7,050 nt of DNA from Treponema sp. (GTDB lineage: Bacteria > Spirochaetota > Spirochaetia > Treponematales > Treponemataceae). Shown piece by piece: positions 5,014-7,050 of this stretch. Positions within the stretch are counted from its first letter, which is position 1. Each line of letters opens with the position of its first letter. The notes beneath the pieces were generated by a model that was not told the origin of the DNA, ran no database searches, and was given only the letters and a program-made list of their open reading frames with translations. Made by a program: the position numbers and the translations under genes. The stretch spans positions 1-7,050 of the forward strand of contig JAEDGP010000090.1 in NCBI GenBank assembly GCA_016297405.1, written 5' to 3'.

Positions 5014-6151
5014 TGGTTTTGTATACAAATTTTGCATCTGGATTGTAGAACTGGTTTTTACCGCATCAAGCATTTGTCTGGCACAAAGCAATGGCATGCC
5101 CGCTACTCCTCCTGCGGCACCGGCCATTCCCCAGATGCCGCAAGCTCCAAATGTACCGGCTATGAACGGCAGTTTCGGGCTAGAGATGCCAAAGATTTCT
5201 GCACCTTCATTTGGAGAAAGCTTTTACAAGCCCAAAGTAAAACGCAATTCTCCATCCGGGGCAAACCAGACTCACATCAAAAACAGCGATGTAAATACAA
5301 AACAGGAAACTCATGCCACAAGCGCAAAAAACAACGATAATTCCAGCATCGAAGATTTCATTTCTGCCGCCAGGGGATTGTCTTCGTTACAAAGCACAAA
5401 CTTCACAAGACTTTCTGCCGCAGACATTTCTAAGCTTGGTCAATCCGGGCTTCTGAACGGCATCTACGGCCTTGATGGAGTGGATGCATACCTTACATCA
5501 AAAGATGCCTTTTCCACTTTTCAGAAAAACGGTGATAACTCCGTGATATTGAAAAAAATACTTGAAGATCTGGAAACCCTTAAATCTCAGCAGGCCGCGC
5601 TTCAGGAAAAAGCGGATAAAATCAAGACCGCCAAAAACGGTATTAATAATGCAAAGGAAGATTCAATTCAGGCTGCAAACAACGATTCCAACAACTTTAT
5701 GAAGACTGATGAAAAAAGCGTTAAAAAAGATCTTGAGCAAAGCAAGGAATTCTATTCTTCTGAAAACGGGCGACCAACCATAATCCGTTTTACAATAAAC
5801 GGCTATAATATTCTGGGCACATGCAAAACAGTTTACTTCAGCAACAAAGAAAATGACGGTTCATTTCTTTTGACAGCCGACCGCAAATACATAAGCGAAA
5901 ATAAGCTTCGTGAAGAAACTTTTTACCTGCTGTTCAGATCAAACGGGAACGGAGGTTCTGCTGCAGGTTACAATGTAGAACCTGCCATTATCCAGGATTA
6001 CGAAAACACCTATTCGTTTATTTATCAAATGGCTCAAAGAAAAGATCTTAAAGCAACAAAAACCGGAAATCTTGTTTCATTAAGATATTCTTCCACGAAC
6101 TGGAATATGGATCTGCTTTTGGATATAGGAAATGACGAAGTACAGGAATAA
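5000..6151 (+). CDS. Uncharacterised exported protein, Pro/Ala/Met-rich N-terminus
   Basis: I do not recognise this protein of about 383 residues. I chose TTG at 5000 because GGAGG (4989-4993) lies 6 bases upstream; ATG at 4985 gives 5 more residues but has no Shine-Dalgarno sequence. Either start overlaps the metallopeptidase gene. In TTG numbering, the N-terminus is a signal peptide with basic residues followed by FCIWIVELVFTASSICLA, probably cut after CLA (near residue 28). The lipobox fit is poor because Ile precedes the Cys. The mature part starts with a Pro/Ala/Met-rich stretch (about 33-60), then an Asn/Lys/Ser-rich linker (80-115), a helical region (115-175), a coiled-coil-like segment (180-225), and a probable beta-rich C-terminal domain from about 260 (RPTIIRFTINGYNILGTCKTVYF onward). 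A periplasmic or surface location is inferred. It ends 3 bases before rsmG. Confidence 0.8.
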   Translation: MARYNGFVYKFCIWIVELVFTASSICLAQSNGMPATPPAAPAIPQMPQAPNVPAMNGSFGLEMPKISAPSFGESFYKPKVKRNSPSGANQTHIKNSDVNTKQETHATSAKNNDNSSIEDFISAARGLSSLQSTNFTRLSAADISKLGQSGLLNGIYGLDGVDAYLTSKDAFSTFQKNGDNSVILKKILEDLETLKSQQAALQEKADKIKTAKNGINNAKEDSIQAANNDSNNFMKTDEKSVKKDLEQSKEFYSSENGRPTIIRFTINGYNILGTCKTVYFSNKENDGSFLLTADRKYISENKLREETFYLLFRSNGNGGSAAGYNVEPAIIQDYENTYSFIYQMAQRKDLKATKTGNLVSLRYSSTNWNMDLLLDIGNDEVQE

Positions 6152-6154
6152 AAG

Positions 6155-6838
6155 ATGAGCGCATCGAACAAACTTTTAGATGGACTGAAAGAAATCGGCA
6201 TTCCTGAGGAACAGATTGCTGACCTTGCCGATAAAATGGATAAATATATTGGGGAAATTATTCTTTTTAACTCCGCCTACAATCTTGTGAATACAAGCGA
6301 TTATGATGAAATCGTAACAAATCATATTTTAGACAGTCTTTCTGCATGGAAAGAACTTGTTGCTCTGGCAAACCAGATTGAACAGCAGCAGAGCATTAAG
6401 TTTGCGGATATCGGTTCTGGCGGAGGACTTCCAGGGATTCCTTTGGCCGCCGCAATGCCGGAATTCAACTGGACGTTGGTTGAACGAATGGATAAACGAT
6501 GTGCGTTTCTGGAAAACTGCGCTGCGATTCTTGGCCTTAAAAACGTTTCTGTAATGAAAAAAGAAGCAGAAAAAGTGCCGCCACAAAGCTTTGATATTGC
6601 AACGTTCCGCGCGTTCCGTCCTTTGGACGAAAAGATGACAAAAACCCTTTTATCTCTTACAAAAGATGGTGGTTTTCTGGCGGCCTACAAAGCAAAGGAA
6701 GATAGCATCCGGGTTGAAATGAATGGTATCAAGCATCTGGTTCCACAATACAAGGCTATTCCACTGATTGTTCCAGGTCTTACGGACAAAAGCGACAGGG
6801 AAAAGCGCGACCGTAATCTTATCCTGATAAAAAAATAG
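6155..6838 (+). CDS. rsmG: 16S rRNA (guanine-N7) methyltransferase RsmG (GidB)
   Basis: RsmG uses S-adenosylmethionine to methylate N7 of G527 in 16S rRNA; its loss gives low-level streptomycin resistance in several bacteria. The 227-residue protein is near the usual length. It has the N-terminal YNLVNTSDYDEIVTNHILDSL block (42-62), the SAM-binding motif ADIGSGGGLPGIPLA (84-98), the acidic Glu110 after beta-2 in LVERMDKR, the FRAF segment (151-154) that corresponds to the family's conserved R-A motif, and a basic C-terminus (DKSDREKRDRNLILIKK). An AGGA sequence sits about 8 bases before the ATG. In many bacteria rsmG neighbours mnmG or parAB; here it is instead last in an operon with the metallopeptidase-like and exported proteins. 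The family assignment is very secure. Confidence 0.95.
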   Translation: MSASNKLLDGLKEIGIPEEQIADLADKMDKYIGEIILFNSAYNLVNTSDYDEIVTNHILDSLSAWKELVALANQIEQQQSIKFADIGSGGGLPGIPLAAAMPEFNWTLVERMDKRCAFLENCAAILGLKNVSVMKKEAEKVPPQSFDIATFRAFRPLDEKMTKTLLSLTKDGGFLAAYKAKEDSIRVEMNGIKHLVPQYKAIPLIVPGLTDKSDREKRDRNLILIKK

Positions 6839-6902
6839 ATTTTCGTGATGGCGCATCAATTTGCGAATACCAGAAAAAGAGCAGCAGGCGCCTTTTAGTT
6901 TT
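6839..6902. other. Spacer after rsmG without a recognised gene
   Basis: No credible gene lies here; the minus-strand reading frame across 6819-7025 has no start signal and no family features. GGCGC (6850-6854) and GCGCC (6888-6892) could form a 5-base stem with a 33-base loop, followed by TTTTAGTTTTCTTT, a weak terminator candidate for the rsmG operon. Confidence 0.3.
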
Positions 6903-6957
6903 CTTTACAATTTCTTTACCATTGCTTCTCAAAATCTTAACACAATTCCTGTAGATT
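6903..6957 (+). promoter_or_regulatory. Pho-box-like array of 11-base-phased repeats with a possible -10
   Basis: Four 7-base units start exactly 11 bases apart: CTTTACA (6903), CTTTACC (6914), CTTCTCA (6925) and CTTAACA (6936). They are separated by A-leading, A/T-rich 4-base spacers (ATTT, ATTG, AAAT). A fifth, poor unit, CTTTTAG, sits in phase at 6892. A -10-like TAGATT lies at 6952-6957, 9 bases after the last unit. Seven-base direct repeats with 4-base spacers ending about 10 bases before a -10 are the known layout of PhoB-type (OmpR-family) activator sites, and the TTTACA/TTAACA core recalls the PhoP box of Bacillus. The binding protein is inferred. Confidence 0.5.
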
Positions 6958-6977
6958 CCAGGCATCCAGGGCAACCT

Positions 6978-7005
6978 AAAAAATTGCTGCATCGCAATTT
7001 TTTTT
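6978..7005. terminator. Bidirectional hairpin terminator
   Basis: A perfect 10-base stem, AAAAAATTGC (6978-6987) with GCAATTTTTT (6994-7003), has a 6-base loop. The plus strand ends in eight T residues (6998-7005). On the minus strand the stem ends in six T residues, so it could work both ways. It may end the rsmG operon. It also lies only about 20 bases after the predicted start of a transcript from the Pho-box-like promoter. Confidence 0.75.
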
Positions 7006-7022
7006 AACGGTTTCCTATTTAC

Positions 7023-7050
7023 CACCGGCGCCTCTGACCGGGCGCCTTAC
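7023..7050. repeat. G+C-rich segment at window edge, partial repeat
   Basis: CACCGGCGCC (7023-7032) is identical to 1888-1897. A second GGCGCC palindrome lies at 7041-7046, so the two can pair around an 8-base loop. The final GCCTTAC is the reverse complement of GTAAGGC at 1914-1920. The segment runs off the window, so its extent and identity cannot be judged. It may belong to the same repeat family as 1888-1966. Confidence 0.3.

Noticed and set aside
5013..5048. ATG overlapping the metallopeptidase stop codon (TAATG) as the start of the next gene.
   Set aside because: It is out of frame with the exported protein and stops after 11 codons, so it is unlikely to be the start; a frameshift is not needed because the main frame already has a good signal peptide.
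6819..7025. Minus-strand 68-codon reading frame downstream of rsmG.
   Set aside because: It has no Shine-Dalgarno sequence, no family features, runs through the hairpin terminator and phased repeats, and overlaps the 3' end of rsmG.
1..7050. CRISPR array, tRNA, rRNA, transposase or phage genes.
   Set aside because: No spaced identical repeats of CRISPR length, no cloverleaf or rRNA signature, and no transposase or integrase motifs were seen on either strand.

Overview
The window looks like chromosomal DNA from a host- or gut-associated spirochaete of the Treponema type. This is an inference from the moderately A+T-rich coding style, a Rex regulator, a PtsN-type EIIA, and several proteins that resemble no broadly conserved family. 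No marker in the window proves the genus. There are seven protein genes, no RNA genes, and no clear insertion sequence or CRISPR array.

Left part (1-4084), all genes on the minus strand. Read in the direction of transcription from about 4084 leftward, the genes are: a PtsN/EIIA-Ntr-like phosphotransferase protein (3638-4084) with a strong sigma-70 promoter and its own hairpin terminator; an unrecognised 187-residue protein (2985-3548); a membrane-anchored lytic transglycosylase-like protein (2066-2842) with a clear terminator; a 65% G+C intergenic segment that can fold; and a rex-serC pair (1165-1815 and 20-1150). The rex promoter carries a near-perfect Rex operator, so this redox regulator probably controls itself and, through the 14-base gap, phosphoserine aminotransferase.

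Right part (4198-6838), plus strand, reads divergently from ptsN. It is a tight three-gene operon: a cytosolic HExxH metallopeptidase-like protein, an unrecognised exported protein rich in Pro/Ala/Met and Asn/Lys, and the 16S rRNA methyltransferase RsmG. The first two genes overlap and the last two are 3 bases apart.

The 3' intergenic region (6839-7050) is the most unusual non-coding part. It holds four 7-base units in exact 11-base phase (6903-6942), arranged like a Pho box and followed by a possible -10 at 6952. Next come a strong two-way hairpin terminator (6978-7005) and a G+C-rich segment that runs off the window and shares 10 bases with the G+C-rich element near 1888.

A second theme is start signals. 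ptsN, the metallopeptidase gene and possibly rex lack a Shine-Dalgarno sequence and have -10 elements 6 or 7 bases before the ATG, which suggests leaderless mRNAs. The other genes (serC, transglycosylase, hypothetical protein, rsmG) have clear Shine-Dalgarno sequences.
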